Part shown: positions 30,980-43,182 of the stretch, piece by piece
Position numbering within the stretch: the first letter of the stretch is position 1
Layout: every line of letters begins with the position of its first letter
NCBI GenBank assembly: GCA_019054805.1
Contig: JAHQIY010000002.1
Span: 1,674,001-1,738,000 of the forward strand
From: Brachionus manjavacas
Lineage: Eukaryota; Rotifera; Eurotatoria; Ploima; Brachionidae
Direction of reading: 5' to 3'
Length of the DNA: 64,000 bases
Notes under the pieces: generated by a model
What the model was told of the DNA's origin: nothing
Databases searched by the model: none
What the model saw: only the letters and a program-made list of their open reading frames with translations
Position numbers and translations under genes: made by a program

Positions 30980-32622
30980 AATAATAATATATATATATAT
31001 TTTCTTTTTTTCTATTTCTTTCTTTTTCTTTTCTTTCCTTTCCTTTTTTTTCTTTTTTTTTCTATGCTAGACTTAGACCGATCCAATCAAGCAAATCAAC
31101 CAGACCAATCTAGCTCCACAAAGACCACAATCAAGGTAACTCAAAATTCTTTTCTTTTTGATCCGATTTTTGATAAATAAATGCTCCTATTCATGATTGT
31201 TGACTGGACATGAAGGTATCGTATCGGTTCTTGAACTTGTTGACCGAGTCGGCGTCTATGACTGTAGCTGGTAGGGCATTCCACTCGTTGACTATCCTGT
31301 TGGTGAATGTGTTTGCTCTTTGAAGACATTTGGTCGAGGCCTGGCCGGACAATCTGCTTGCATGACCTCTGATACCTCCGGCGGGTCCGGGTTGGGATAG
31401 TGAACTTGCGGGAACCGGAGGGTTAATCCAGCTGACTTCGTTGTTGCCTTTTGTGAGTATGAACATCTGGATCAGGTCTCCAAGAACATGGCGCTCATGA
31501 AGTAGGGTTAGTCTAAGGACGGCAAGACGGTCTTCGTAACGCCAGTTTCTAATGCGGGGCACCAGTTTGGTGGCCCTTCTCTGCACCTGCTCGAGCAACT
31601 TTGCGTCTTTCTTGCTAGGGGGGGACCAGACAACAGCGGCATATTCCAGGTGGGGTCTAACGTAGGCACAATAAAGGGTCCTGCAGGTATCTAAAGTCCA
31701 ATATCTAAATGATCTTTTCAACTGGCCGAGTATTCCGGTAGCTCTGTTCACTTGATTTTTAATATGAATAGAAAATTTCAAATTACGTGATAATGTAACT
31801 CCCAGATCCTTTTCTGTGTCGACGTAAGCTAGTGCACTCCTGGACTCGTCTTCCCCCATCATTAGTTCGGATTGGGCGTAGCTGTTCTTACCAGACTTGC
31901 TAAATTCCATCGCCTTGCATTTGCTCACGTTGAAGAGCATACGCCACGTGTTTGACCACTCAGAGAGTGCATCGAGGTCATGTTGCAGTGTTGATAGATC
32001 ACTGGTGCTTCGTATTGTGGCAATCAGTTTACTGTCATCGGCAAATAGTTTGACAAGGTGGCTGACCGCCGCTGGCATGTCGTTGATGAAGATGACGAAC
32101 AGAAGCGGACCAAGGACGCTACCTTGAGGGACCCCACTAGAAACATCAATCCAGTCAGCAGTGTGCTGACCCATCACTACCCGCTGCTGCCTTCTTGACA
32201 AGAAGTCGCTGACCCAATCGATAATGCCTGGACAAAACCCGTAGGCAACCAGTTTGGCTCTTAGAGATGCGTGACAAACTCTGTCGAAAGCTTTTGCAAA
32301 ATCGAGGAAGACAACTAGGACGTGGAATCCCCTATCGATGCCATCGCTTATGCGGTCCACCGTCTCTAGTAAATTAGTGACTACTGACTTCTTCAGGACA
32401 AAACCGTGTTGATTCGGAACGATCGCTTTGTTGCTGTAGAGGTGATCCATCATGACGTCTCTTACCATACGTTCCATCAACTTACAGGGGATTGACGTCA
32501 AGGAAATAGGCCTGTAATTACCAGGGGAACTCCTACTACCTTTCTTGAAGATGGGGCTGATCTGAGCGAGTCTCCAAGCGTCTGGGATCCTGCCGCTGTT
32601 GTACGAACTGGTGAAGATAGCT
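30980..32622 (-). mobile_element. 5'-truncated LINE (CR1/L2-like) with intact RT frame
   Basis: The element lies on the minus strand. It begins, truncated, at 32622 exactly where the right flanking repeat starts, carries an uninterrupted RT frame and has a 3' UTR. It ends in a purine-rich (GAAA)-type tract and a TA microsatellite (minus strand, 31075-30980). Its sequence is noticeably GC-richer than the host. It differs clearly from the LINE at 23.8-25.3 kb, so it is another family. The copy is 5'-truncated but otherwise well preserved. Confidence 0.85.
31191..32621 (-). CDS. LINE ORF2 reverse transcriptase, 5'-truncated
   Basis: About 476 codons are open from the truncation point (AIFTSSYNSGRIPDAWRLAQ) to the TGA at 31191. 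The motifs are those of CR1/L2-like elements: ISPIFKKGSRSSPGNYRPIS (motif 0/1), NQHGFVLKKSVVTNLLE, VVFLDFAKAFDRVCHASL (motif A), SSGVPQGSVLGPLLFVIFIN (motif B), KLFADDSKLIA (motif C, FADD), TEKDLGVTLSRNLKF (thumb), YVRPHLEYAAVVWSP..VQRRATK..RHVLGDLIQMF, and FTNRIVNEWNALPATVIDAD near the C-terminus. The endonuclease domain is missing, so retrotransposition would need help from a full copy. There are no stops or frameshifts in the remaining part. There is no true start codon; the frame begins at the truncation. Confidence 0.9.
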   Translation of the reverse strand, partial: AIFTSSYNSGRIPDAWRLAQISPIFKKGSRSSPGNYRPISLTSIPCKLMERMVRDVMMDHLYSNKAIVPNQHGFVLKKSVVTNLLETVDRISDGIDRGFHVLVVFLDFAKAFDRVCHASLRAKLVAYGFCPGIIDWVSDFLSRRQQRVVMGQHTADWIDVSSGVPQGSVLGPLLFVIFINDMPAAVSHLVKLFADDSKLIATIRSTSDLSTLQHDLDALSEWSNTWRMLFNVSKCKAMEFSKSGKNSYAQSELMMGEDESRSALAYVDTEKDLGVTLSRNLKFSIHIKNQVNRATGILGQLKRSFRYWTLDTCRTLYCAYVRPHLEYAAVVWSPPSKKDAKLLEQVQRRATKLVPRIRNWRYEDRLAVLRLTLLHERHVLGDLIQMFILTKGNNEVSWINPPVPASSLSQPGPAGGIRGHASRLSGQASTKCLQRANTFTNRIVNEWNALPATVIDADSVNKFKNRYDTFMSSQQS

Positions 32623-32896
32623 ATCTCATTTAAATAAATACAGTGGTGTTCTGGATTTTTTATTTTCCCAAATTTTACATAAATTGTTAATAAAATAATC
32701 GAATTTCGAATTTCCTTTACGTGATGTAACAGCGTGTCACTAAAAAAGACTACTCTATTTTAAAGACATGTCACTCAATTCGGATAATTACGCTTTTACA
32801 ATTTGCAAATTTCTCAAACGAGAAATTTTTACCAGAATTTTACATTTTAAAATTTTTCATTAAAACAATTTTTCGAAACTGTGTTTTTAAATTAAT
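32623..32896. repeat. Long direct repeat flanking a LINE, right copy
   Basis: Nearly identical to 30674-30979 and directly adjoining the truncated 5' end of the LINE. The layout repeat-LINE-repeat is that of a target-site duplication, but of unusual length. Confidence 0.95.
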
Positions 32897-33229
32897 TAGA
32901 AATTTACTTTATCATAATTATTAGGTACATCACAAAATCTATTCAAAATGAATCACGATCGAAAAGCAATATTCTTCGTTATACCCTCCAGTTTGAAAAA
33001 AAGTCTTTTAATTCTTAATAAAATTTCGCTCTTTTCTTTTTCAACGAATTTAAAAAAAAAAAAAAAAAAAACTTTTGTTCCAAATGATCATATCCTTCTG
33101 CAAAATCATACACTAGCTTTTTGAGAAGAGAGATGGATATGTTCGACCGATATAAAAGTTTCCTAAAGTACTAAAAAATAAAAATGGAAGTCAAAATCTA
33201 AAAGAAATAAATGTAAAACTTATGTATTT
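32897..33229. other. AT-rich spacer with a poly-A tract
   Basis: Contains an A-run at about 33053-33070; no coding signal. Confidence 0.4.
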
Positions 33230-34400
33230 TTCTTTAATTGAATTTCAAAAAGAATTGGAGCCCATCGCAAATTCCAAGAGAGGACGAACAAAAGTTAAAT
33301 ACAGAGATCTAAAAAACTTGCAATCAAAACGAGCAAATGATTTCCTGATGCGACTAAACAATTGATTTGCTTTGTTTGTAGCCTGTATCACTTGATTTTC
33401 AATTTCAGATTATTATTAAAAATATTGAAAAACACTACAACAACTCTTTGTCCTCTATTTTTCAAGAAAGCTTGAAAAATATGAAAAATATAATGTTTTA
33501 GTATCAGACTATCAAAGCCATACGCTTTCAATTTAGATGAAAGTCGTTTGTGCCGAACAGTATCAAATTATTTCGTGAAATCTAGCAGAATCTCATCAAC
33601 AGGAGTACTTTTGTCTAGACTCATTGAGATGAAATCTTGAGTTTCCAAAAGATTGGAAGTACATGACTTTTTCCTGAAAAATCCATGCTGTTCTTTAGAT
33701 ATAATATTATTCTTATAAAGATAATCTTCCATTTAAGTTCTTATTATGCTTTCCTTAGTTTTGTACGGGATTGAAGTTAAAGACAAAGGACGATAATTGC
33801 TCGGCATTGATTTAAAAACAATGGAGTATTTGCTGTTTCTAATGCTTTTGTATTTTTTTAAATACCATTTCATAACCAATATCATTTGGTTCATTGTCAA
33901 TATATTCTAACCAGTTTTCATTAAATATATGAAAAAAAAATTGAAAAAGATAGCCAGATGTCCTTTATAAATGCTACCAAGTACAAATTTTGTATTGATT
34001 GCATACATACTTCCAGGCTGAGTCGTAAAAATTAAATCTAAAGTGTTGAAAGCTTTTTTGTGTTGAAAATTGGGAATATCTACATGCCGATAAAGAAAAG
34101 CGTCGCTAAGTGTCTCTCTGAATTTATGCTCGATTTCATTTTCGTTTTAGATTTCTGACACACAGCCACTTGACCAGATTATTGATGGAAAGTAAAAAAT
34201 CACCCATGATAAGAAGATCTTTAAGACCTTTTTCATCTTCATTGTCCTTAGCTTGTTTGATAAATAAATCAAAATTGTTCAAAATAATCTAATTTTCTAT
34301 GAATAAGCCTTTTTAGTTTAAGGCTGATACAAAGCATAAAAGACAATTATTTATTTTAAGATGCTTTTTAGATTGTGACCGAATTTATAAGTGTATTTTG
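33230..34400 (-). mobile_element. Decayed LINE retaining endonuclease and RT traces
   Basis: Minus-strand translations in changing frames show LLIMGDFLLSINNLVKW near 34200 (endonuclease GDFN-type motif), RPLSLTSIPYKTKESIIRT near 33780, KEQHGFFRKKSCTSNLLETQ near 33680, ILLDFTK.FDTVRHKRL near 33580 (motif A) and LSSKLKAYGFDSLIL near 33510. Stops and frameshifts are frequent. The order endonuclease then RT is preserved, so this was once a longer copy than the two truncated LINEs nearby. Confidence 0.75.
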
Positions 34401-35244
34401 AACATTTTATGAGTAAAGTATTTAATTTTGAAGCAAATTAAAAGTTCTGTTAGCCGAAATTTTTCTTTCTTAATTTTAAAAAAATTTAACTATAAAATCA
34501 AGGTTTAAAAGAAGGGTTTACAAGCTTGATTCTACTTATATTGATTTAAGTCAATTTCTATGAATTCCACTAAGTGTTTACTATTTTTTTGATAATTTTT
34601 TCCTCAAAACATAATCTTTAAAATTTTTCGATTTTTTTTTCATTTTTGATAAACATGAAATAATTACAATATTAAAGACAATATTTTTTTGGTAAACATT
34701 TATAATTTATGAAATTTAAAATTGAATTTTAATTTCTAGGAAGAATGGGAGAAAAAATTTCTTCTAATTAGATAAGAAATTTTCATTTAAAAAGGATTTT
34801 TTATCTGACTAAGTAAAAATTATAGCAAGATTGAAAATTGATTAAATTATATTTCCTATTTATTTATCTAATTTTTAAGAGTCTGCCTTAAAAATAATTC
34901 CAAATAGAATCCTAACGAAATAAAAGTCATACACTTAAATTGATTCTTTTATATTTTATTATTTTTTGGAAAATCTTTTATAATTAGAATAGATTTTATT
35001 ATTGATCTAAATGATTTTTTTCAAATGAAATTTTATTTTATTTTTTGACAAAATATTATTATTTGGCTTTTAATACATAATTTCGATATTTAATTATAAT
35101 TTTTTTAATTTTAAAACATCATGATAATTATTTCTAATAAAATTAAATTAATGATAATAAAAAGATAAGAATCTTTAAAAACTTTATTTTTTAAAAAAAC
35201 CAAATATTAAAATTAAAATTTGATTTTTTGTTTTAATTCAAGGC
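34401..35244. other. AT-rich spacer
   Basis: No features seen; includes the 3' flank of ELP1. Confidence 0.4.
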
Positions 35245-38200
35245 TCATTCGTAAAAATGTAGCTTCCACGACCTTTTAGAAACTGTCTCAGGTGGAAATC
35301 TATATTTAACTTCTAATTTATTAAAATCAGTCAAATCCGCCACAATGTTCTGTTGAAATGTTTGAAAAGAAAAATTATCTGATTCATTTTGAGCCGGATA
35401 ATTCCAAATTTGAGCTGACATTTTTTCAAATAAATCAATCGCATTTTCATAACAACCCTGTAGTTGGACACATAAATCATTTAAATTAAATAATAAAAGA
35501 GATTTTGAAAGATTAAAAATAGAATCTTTTAGTTTATAAACGTAAGTCATGGTGTCACTTAGCTCTTGAATCAAAGCTAAATCCTCATATGGACTTCCTT
35601 TTTTAAGGGATATGAGTGTTTTCTTTTGCCGGTTTTTTCGCTTAGATTTGCTAGAAAATGTGCTGGCAATCGTACTAGTGGATGACCGCGTGGAACCAGC
35701 TTGAGAATGCGTATCAAATGTAGAATTACTAATTTCGGACATGGACAAATCATCTCGGTGTCTATTTTCATCTTCATATTCATCCATCATTTCTCTTTCT
35801 TTTTTTTTAGCCTTTTCGTCGCGAACTTCATTCAATCTTTCTTTATGTTCCAGAAATTTTTTCTCATATTGCTCAAGTGTCTTGATAAGTTCTTGCTGGT
35901 TAGACTTAAGAGATGGCAATAAATTGGTTTCAAGAAAATCAAAGCGATTCGATCTGTGAATCAATGTTATGGCTTCAGACCAGTGGGTACCATTTATTAA
36001 ATTCAAAATTGCACTCTCGGTATCATTCATGTAATTTTCGTTCACATGTGCGCATTCAAGGTATTTATTCTCAGATTTTAGTTTTTCAATGATTAGTGTT
36101 AGTTTTTCTGAGTACAAATGAGATGGTAGTTTTAATTTCAGACAAACATTAATGAACATCTCCCAACTGGCCGATTTTAAGAACAACTCTGAAGCTTGTT
36201 CATATTGCTCAGCACGGGTTAGAATCAATCCAGCTTCTTCGTAGTATTTTTTTTCGGTAAGGTGGTTAGCAAAGAGCTTAGAAACTGTTTTGAACATGTC
36301 CTCCGAAGGACTGTAATGTTTAAGACACTCGGAATATAATTTATGATTGTCAACAAGCTTTATAATTTCATCATTGTACTCATTACCACATTTAATGATA
36401 CTTTGTAGCGCTTTTTTGAAGCGCTTCAAATAAAAATCTATTTTGAATTTCCGGTAATTTTCGTCTAATTTTTTCAGTTCATTTAAAAATGGCAAATATT
36501 CCTTTGGATCCTTGGTAAAATTTTATTAAAATTTAAATGTTCTATTTAGACTTTAAAAAAAAAATATTCTGAAAATATGAAAAAAATTAAATTGTTTAGC
36601 TATTTAAAAAGAGATATTAAAAAGTTTGTTTGACGATAATTAAATTAAATAATTAAAAATATAAGGCCTTGGTTTTTAACTTCACTGTAAGTTATTAGTA
36701 TTTAAAAAATGGACATCAATGCTAGTTTTTAAGCATCTGGAAATAATATCAACATTTATTTTAAAAGCAAAAAGTTGTTCATATTAATTTAAAGCTTGAA
36801 TTATTTTAAAAAGTTCGATATATTATTTCTATAATTTTTGGAAAATTAAATTGTTGTTGAAACAAATCCTATTTCAAGTTCCTGCAGATAATTTGACGGT
36901 TACCTTTTTAAAAACTTAATTTATCAATTTTATCTAAACTAATGATAAAATATTTAATTTTTCTCAATCTTAAAGATAATTTTATTTTTTAAGGAAAAAC
37001 AATTAATTAAATCAAAAAAATTAAATTTATAATCTGCAATATAAATTGTGAATTATTTTGATTATATTAAAAATTAAAAAAGAAAAAACAATGCTTAAAT
37101 TATTTTGTGAATTTGATTTGAAGTAGCTCATTTTTTATTTACATTCTTTATACTCTGGAATACATTATTTATTAAAAATATTTTTTTAAATAAAAAAAAA
37201 ACCTATATTTGTTTAGGAAAAATATTTTGGCATAAAATAGATTAAAATATCAATTAAATCGGATTCATTAAAAATAATAAAAATTAGTTATCTTACTTTT
37301 TGAGATTTTTCCGCAACCATAAGAACAAGTTCAAAATCATAGGTTCCAAGAGCAACATCAAATAATTCATTAACATCAACAATATATAGAAGATGTCTTA
37401 AGCCTTCATCAATACTTGCTTGCCCTGAATCTGAAAATAAAACCATGAGGATCGAAAAAAAATTATGATAACTTTACCCTTTGATTGAATGACTCGGAAA
37501 AGGGCTTTTTCTAGCTCTTTCATTTTAGCAAAACATGACAAAATGACCAAAAAAAATTTATTGCTGTCAATAGATTCACAAATTTCAATCAATTTTGTGC
37601 ATATGTCAATAATTTTTGTAGATTTTGTTGGCTTAAATTCTTCCTTTTTCCCAATATTTCTTTCCGGATAATGATCTTTGAAGAAAGAAAGAGTTGTATC
37701 CTCATCACTAAAAATAAAAAACTAGCAATTTGTTTTTTTTTCAAAAATCTCACCTGAGCTCTGTTAAAAATAGATTAATTAAATTCACATTATTAATTTG
37801 GTGGACAAACTGGGTTAAATTGTCCAAAAAGCTCTTTAGATTATGGTCACATAAAATGTTCATATTGACCCGATGTTTCCTCATTATCTCAACAGCATTT
37901 AAATATTCCATACTGATTAAGATAAATTAAAAGTTTTCATTTAAAATACTGAATTGTATACTTGTCTATAAAAGATTTTAGTTTAGAAACTACAAGAGTT
38001 CTAGGATGGATTAATTCAAGATTCCCTCTGGGCATCTGAAGAATGCAGCCAGTCCCTGTGTTCAATGCAATCAACAACTTAGCTCCTCTCTCAAGCTTTC
38101 TAAAAGATTCTTCATTTATTTTTTTATTCTCATTGTCTGATAAATTTCATTGTTAAATAAAGCTAAAATACTTATTTTAAAAATTACTTAATTTGTTTAA

Positions 38201-40667
38201 ATCAATAAATTTTAGTGTATTTGTGTGATCAGTATAGAGTAAAAATTGATCGTGTACATAGAAAGAAGTACAATTATTTGCTAGCTCGACTCCATCTGCG
38301 TAAAGACGGTAAAATTGGGATAAACCAACGCATATTTCCTGGAATTGATTAAAATTTTGGTTATACTTATTTGAAAATTTTACTCTACTTTTAGATTTTT
38401 TTCGGTGCCAATTAGTGATATGGTAAAATTTGGACATGGTTGTGGAAATTTGAGATCACTGTTAATTAAATTCCAGACATCCTTTTTGGCTTTAAAAAAA
38501 AAATTCCAAATCAATTTTGATTATCAAAAATTTACCACATTTAAATACTGTTCCATTTATTGACTGCAACGCCAAGTGTTTGGTGACGCTATTGTAGTCA
38601 GTATTTAACACTTCAAAATTTAGATTTATTTCAGAGCTTAAAATTAATTCTTAAGGACAATATTTAAAATTTGTCTTTCTATACATTTTGTCCAAGTGGG
38701 TTTTTTTTTCGTGTGAAGTAATCAACTTTAATTCAGCAAAATTAAAACCTGAAATTTTATTTTCATAGATGACCACAATTTCATCTTTACCAGTCCATTC
38801 TATATGTTGAACACTCGATACATAATCTTTAATATTTTCTAAGCTTAATCTTAAACTGAAATTTAATTATTGAAAGAAAACTATTTTTTTAATAGTTTAC
38901 TTGACTTGATCGATTAATTCGTAGCCATAAGTTCCAAGTTTTAGGCCATTTTGAATTTCTTAATATTAAAATTCAATAATAATAAAAAAGAGTAAAATAA
39001 TATTAATACCATCTTTGATTCTATCAAATTTATAAAACTGTATTTCACCATTTAACAAATAAACTAAAAAATCCATGTTAAAACTAGACCACACCAATTT
39101 ATTTATAGGCTTTGGACAAGTGATTTTATGAAGACACATTGGTGGGGGTATAACTTTATTTTTGAATGGAGTAATCAAGGCATCGCCTAAAAAATAAAAG
39201 ATAAAATATTAAACCTATTTTTAGCCAAGCAATTGATTTAAGCCTACATGAATTAATAAGAGCTATGGATCCATTAAATCCCTCGACCGGTTTACAACAA
39301 TTAACAAACCAGCCATACTTATAGGAAACATATTGACCAGTTTCCGTAAATAAATGCAATCTTTGGTTTTTAACTATTTTAGTGGATAAATTTATTAGTT
39401 TGAATTTTTACTTAAAGCTGTCCTCAGGATCCCAACACACTGCTGCTATCCGATTCTTCAAATCGAAATCAATCGATTGCTTCAAATACCAGTGATAATT
39501 ACTCATTGACCATAGTTGAACTTTAATTAATTTAAAAAAAAATAAAAAATTTAATTAAAGTCGAATACCAATTGATTTGTAATCAGATTCTTTAGATGGA
39601 TCGGCCAACTCGGCCCAAATGCACAAAATGCTCGAATCTAGATTCCATGATAAGCTATTGATTTTCATTTGTCCGATTGGAAATGGAAGAAGAAAACCAC
39701 CATGAGCCAAGCCATTTCTTTCGAAGAAAATTACCTCGTGTTTATTGTGACGATGAATCGATGTTGTAATCAAAGATTTGGAGTATTTCCAATCAATGGC
39801 TGAATCAAGAACATTGATATCTTTTTCAATTGTTGAATGCACTGCACCTTCACGATTGAACACTTGGAATTTACGGCTGTTTGTCTTCGAATCAAAAAAA
39901 TGAACTACAAAATATTCACCATCAGGTCTCCAGCAAATTTTTGATTCTTTATCATCCCAAGGCAGAATTTGGTCCTCGGTCTAATAAGAAATTTATTTAA
40001 TTTAATTTAAAAAAGCACTACAGGTAAAAACCTTTTCTTTGATAGCATGTTTTCCAACAGAACCTTTAAACTGAGTTTCATAAGCTCCCCAGCCTACATT
40101 TACAAATTCACTCTCAACTAGATTATCTGTAGAGATTTTTTGTTCATTTAAGATATCAAAATCTTTTGTCATCAGAACAAGGGCTCTAGATGAAGTTACC
40201 AAAGCCAGAAGTTCTTGATCTGGACTCCATTGAGCTGCAGAAAGACCATCTGAAAGACATCCAACTTCTTCAACCTGGAAAAAATATTGAAAACCAATTT
40301 TCAAACATTCAAAAATATTCTTACTGTTTTTGTCATAACATTTAATAGATTTAAATCTCCTTTAGAGTTAACCAAGCATATATTGTTTGATTCGGTAAGA
40401 AATTGGAATAGAGTAAGCTTGTTATCCTGGTTGTTAGATAAAAATTCTGACCTCAAGTCAAAAATTGACTTTACATCCTTAAAAAATTTTGTTAAAATTT
40501 ATAAATTTCATTTATAGAATTACTTTGTCATTTGGTATTTCGTAAACCTGATTGTGGTCAGATAAATACACAACGTTCATATTGGTGTCGAACGTGATCA
40601 TTTCGATTCGATCACTTGAAATATTCAAGCGCTTTTCGTTCGATATCAATTGTTTGAGATCGTTCAT
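35245..40667 (-). CDS. ELP1: Elongator complex protein 1 (ELP1/IKAP)
   Basis: Seventeen exons on the minus strand: 40667-40524, 40477-40325, 40274-40032, 39980-39569, 39520-39412, 39360-39248, 39186-39010, 38958-38901, 38855-38685, 38636-38536, 38489-38389, 38338-38188, 38136-37962, 37912-37754, 37707-37478, 37430-37297, 36510-35245. All phases agree and give 1298 aa, close to the human length. The N-terminal half forms the WD40 propellers ([83 protein letters not shown]). The C-terminal half is the TPR-like solenoid ([52 protein letters not shown]), ending with the basic tRNA-binding stretch ([20 protein letters not shown]) and WKLHFYE. ELP1 scaffolds Elongator, which modifies wobble uridines of cytosolic tRNAs. 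Most introns are 36-90 bp; the last, 786 bp, is the exception. Confidence 0.95.
36511..37296 (-). other. Long last intron of ELP1
   Basis: 786-bp AT-rich intron between DPKEYLPF.. and the preceding VAEKSQK exon; nothing else seen in it. Confidence 0.7.
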
Positions 40668-40998
40668 TTTTGAGAAAATTATTTTTTTTTAAATCCTAGA
40701 ATAAAAAATAATCTAAAATCCTTAAGAAAATTTCCTTTAATTTTTTTAAATTCAAATTGAAAAATTAGGGTTAAAATCAATTCATGTATCCATATTAATA
40801 TTTTTCTAAATTTAGTTTAGAATCACATGTTAAATTGAAGTATATAAAATGTGTCTTATTTTATATAATTTTTTTTTGAGCTAGAATAATTTATTAACAA
40901 AAAAAATTTAAATGAATTTTTTATCAATAGCATTTTATTTAACTTAAAATTTTGGTAAAATATAATTAACTAAATAAAATATAAAAAAAGAAAAGATC

Positions 40999-42163
40999 CT
41001 AGAATTCGTTTATAACTCCGTGTTGTAGGGTTATAAAATTATTTTTATCCAGGGCAAATTTTTCCAGCATTTCACTTAATTTATGTTTTGGTTCCATATA
41101 ATACTTTAAAAAAATAATTATCAAAATATTAAAATTTATTTTATTAATTTACTTCACTAGCCAAGGCAAAAGTTCCCCAATGAATGGCAAAGCTTTTATT
41201 TGATTTAACATCCATATGTAACTGTACAGCTTCTTCTGGATTAACATGTTGTGGACTCATCATCCATCTAACAATTTTTTTAAATTTTTTCTAAATTAAA
41301 CAAAGTAATTGTTACCTTGGTTCATATGCACCGATTGGAATAAATGAATAATCAAAAGGCCCATATTTTTCCCCAATTTCTTTGAAAGCAGAACAATAGC
41401 CCGTATCACCTGCAAAATATATTTTAGAAGTATTTCCACGGATTATCCAGCCACCCCAGAGAGCTTTGTTTCTGTCTCCAATGCTCCTCGACGACCAATG
41501 TTGAGCAGGGGTAAAAATAAACTCTAACTCTTTGAATCTTTTTGTATCCCACCACTCGAATTCATGAACGTTGTTTGTAATTCCGCACGATTTGAACCAG
41601 TCACCAGTACCTCTACCCACGAACCAATTCACTGGTTCTTGTTTGTCTTCTCCAAATTTTTTATACAAAGCAATTATGCTATCAAGATCCAAATGATCGT
41701 AATGGTTGTGACTAATTACTACTGCATCTACTCTTGGTATGCGATCAATAGCTATTGGAACTGGGCGAAAACGAATCGGACCAGCAAACTTAACTGGCGA
41801 AGCTCTTCATAAAAATTTTTAAACTTTTTCTGCTTAAATTTATTTATACCTTTCGCTAAAAACTGGGTCCATAAGAATAATTGTGTTTTCAAAGTTTATC
41901 AAACTAGTTGAATGTCCGATCCAAATAACTTTGAATTTTTTACTCGTGTCTTCCTCACAAAATTTTTTTATTTCATCATCACTTATTTGATGAACAGGCA
42001 AATGTTCGTCGAGTATTTTGCTGTCAGAAGGAAGATTTGTTTTATCTGTATAAAAAATTTTCCATTTTATTAAATCAAAAGCACCTGCCATTTTCCAGGT
42101 AGGCCATGGATTGCTGTAAAAGCCGTTTTTGAAAATCGGTCTAGATAAACCATCAGACTCCAT
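40999..42163 (-). CDS. NAPEPLD: N-acyl-phosphatidylethanolamine-hydrolysing phospholipase D
   Basis: Four exons: 42163-41850, 41804-41316, 41267-41153 and 41103-40999, 340 aa in total. It is a metallo-beta-lactamase fold enzyme with the metal-binding SHNHYDHLD motif (HxHxDH) at ~140. Other family signatures are NPWPTWK near the N-terminus, VIWIGHSTSLINFENT, MDPVFSERASP, FTPAQHWSSRS, LWGGWIIRG, FAGDTGYCSAFKEIGEKYGP, IPIGAYEPRWMMSPQHVNPE and FAIHWGTFALASE. The enzyme releases N-acylethanolamines (anandamide-type lipid signals) from NAPE at membranes. The N-terminal extension is shorter than in mammals. It lies 331 bp upstream of ELP1 on the same strand, but nothing ties the two functionally. 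Confidence 0.95.
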
Positions 42164-43182
42164 CTTAAATTAATTGTTATTTTTCTATCTAAAAAATATA
42201 CTTTATTTTACTTTAGTGGTTATCTGCTCCTCTTTGTCATTAACAATCATTTTACTTGCTATTATTACTAAAGAAACTAAACCGATGACAATAAACATAT
42301 TAGGTAAGTGCTTTTTAACTCTGCATGTAAAATTATTTTCATTCATTTTTCTTACATAATCTAGAAAATTTTAGAAGCAAATTATTATTAACTAATCGAT
42401 TGATCTAGAATTATCAATAAACCAAGGTTCATTGAAATAATTAGAATTTCCTCTTAGAATAATTTAAAAAATAAATTAATATTAAATTAAGAAAATGTTT
42501 TTAGTGACCATTATTTTAACTGACATGTGGATTGTTGAAAAAGTTCAGCTTTGAGCAATTAAAATGCCAAACTAACCAAATAAGATACAATAAATTATGC
42601 CTTAAATTAATATCTGAATATTCATTAAAAATAATTAAGACAAATTTTGAAAAATCTGAATGAAAAATTGATGGAGGAGATTCTATTCAAAAAAATCAAG
42701 GATCAAGAAACATTTTGACAATTTATTTATTTATTTGTTTATCTGTACCGGGCTAATGCTCCTTCAGAGGATAACTTTTTCATAGCTTTAAAAAAAAATA
42801 AAATAATTTTTTTTTAAATTAAAAAATGAAAAAAAAATTAATAATTGTAGATATGAATCTTTGTGGTTCTTGGATTTTAAATCGAAAAAAAAACTCTTTA
42901 AAATTGTATTTTGTATTATGTTAAGTATTCTATGGATATTAAGAAATTAAAAAAAATCAACTTTTCATCAGCAAACATTTTGTTAAAAATGCATCAATGT
43001 GCAAACTATCATATGAAATTTTGAAAATAAAAATCATGTCTAAGACCAATCTAAGCTTAAAAATTTTAAATTTAAAAAAAGAATACTTACTAGAAAAATT
43101 GAGAAGTTTTTTTTGTTTGATCTTAATACTCTTTGAAGTTAAGCTTAAAATTAGAAAAATAAATTTGTTTCTTTAATTTTAG
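42164..43182. other. Divergent spacer between NAPE-PLD and the EGF/chitin-binding gene
   Basis: About 1 kb, AT-rich, containing one LINE 3'-tail signature (42720-42775). It presumably holds both promoters. Confidence 0.5.
42720..42775 (-). mobile_element. LINE-type 3'-tail signature (copy 3)
   Basis: TTTATTTATTTGTTTATCTG followed by TACCGGGCTAATGCTCCTTC. This is the same 3' end as at 16.38, 20.66 and (inverted) 47.28 kb. No coding remains are visible next to it. Confidence 0.65.
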
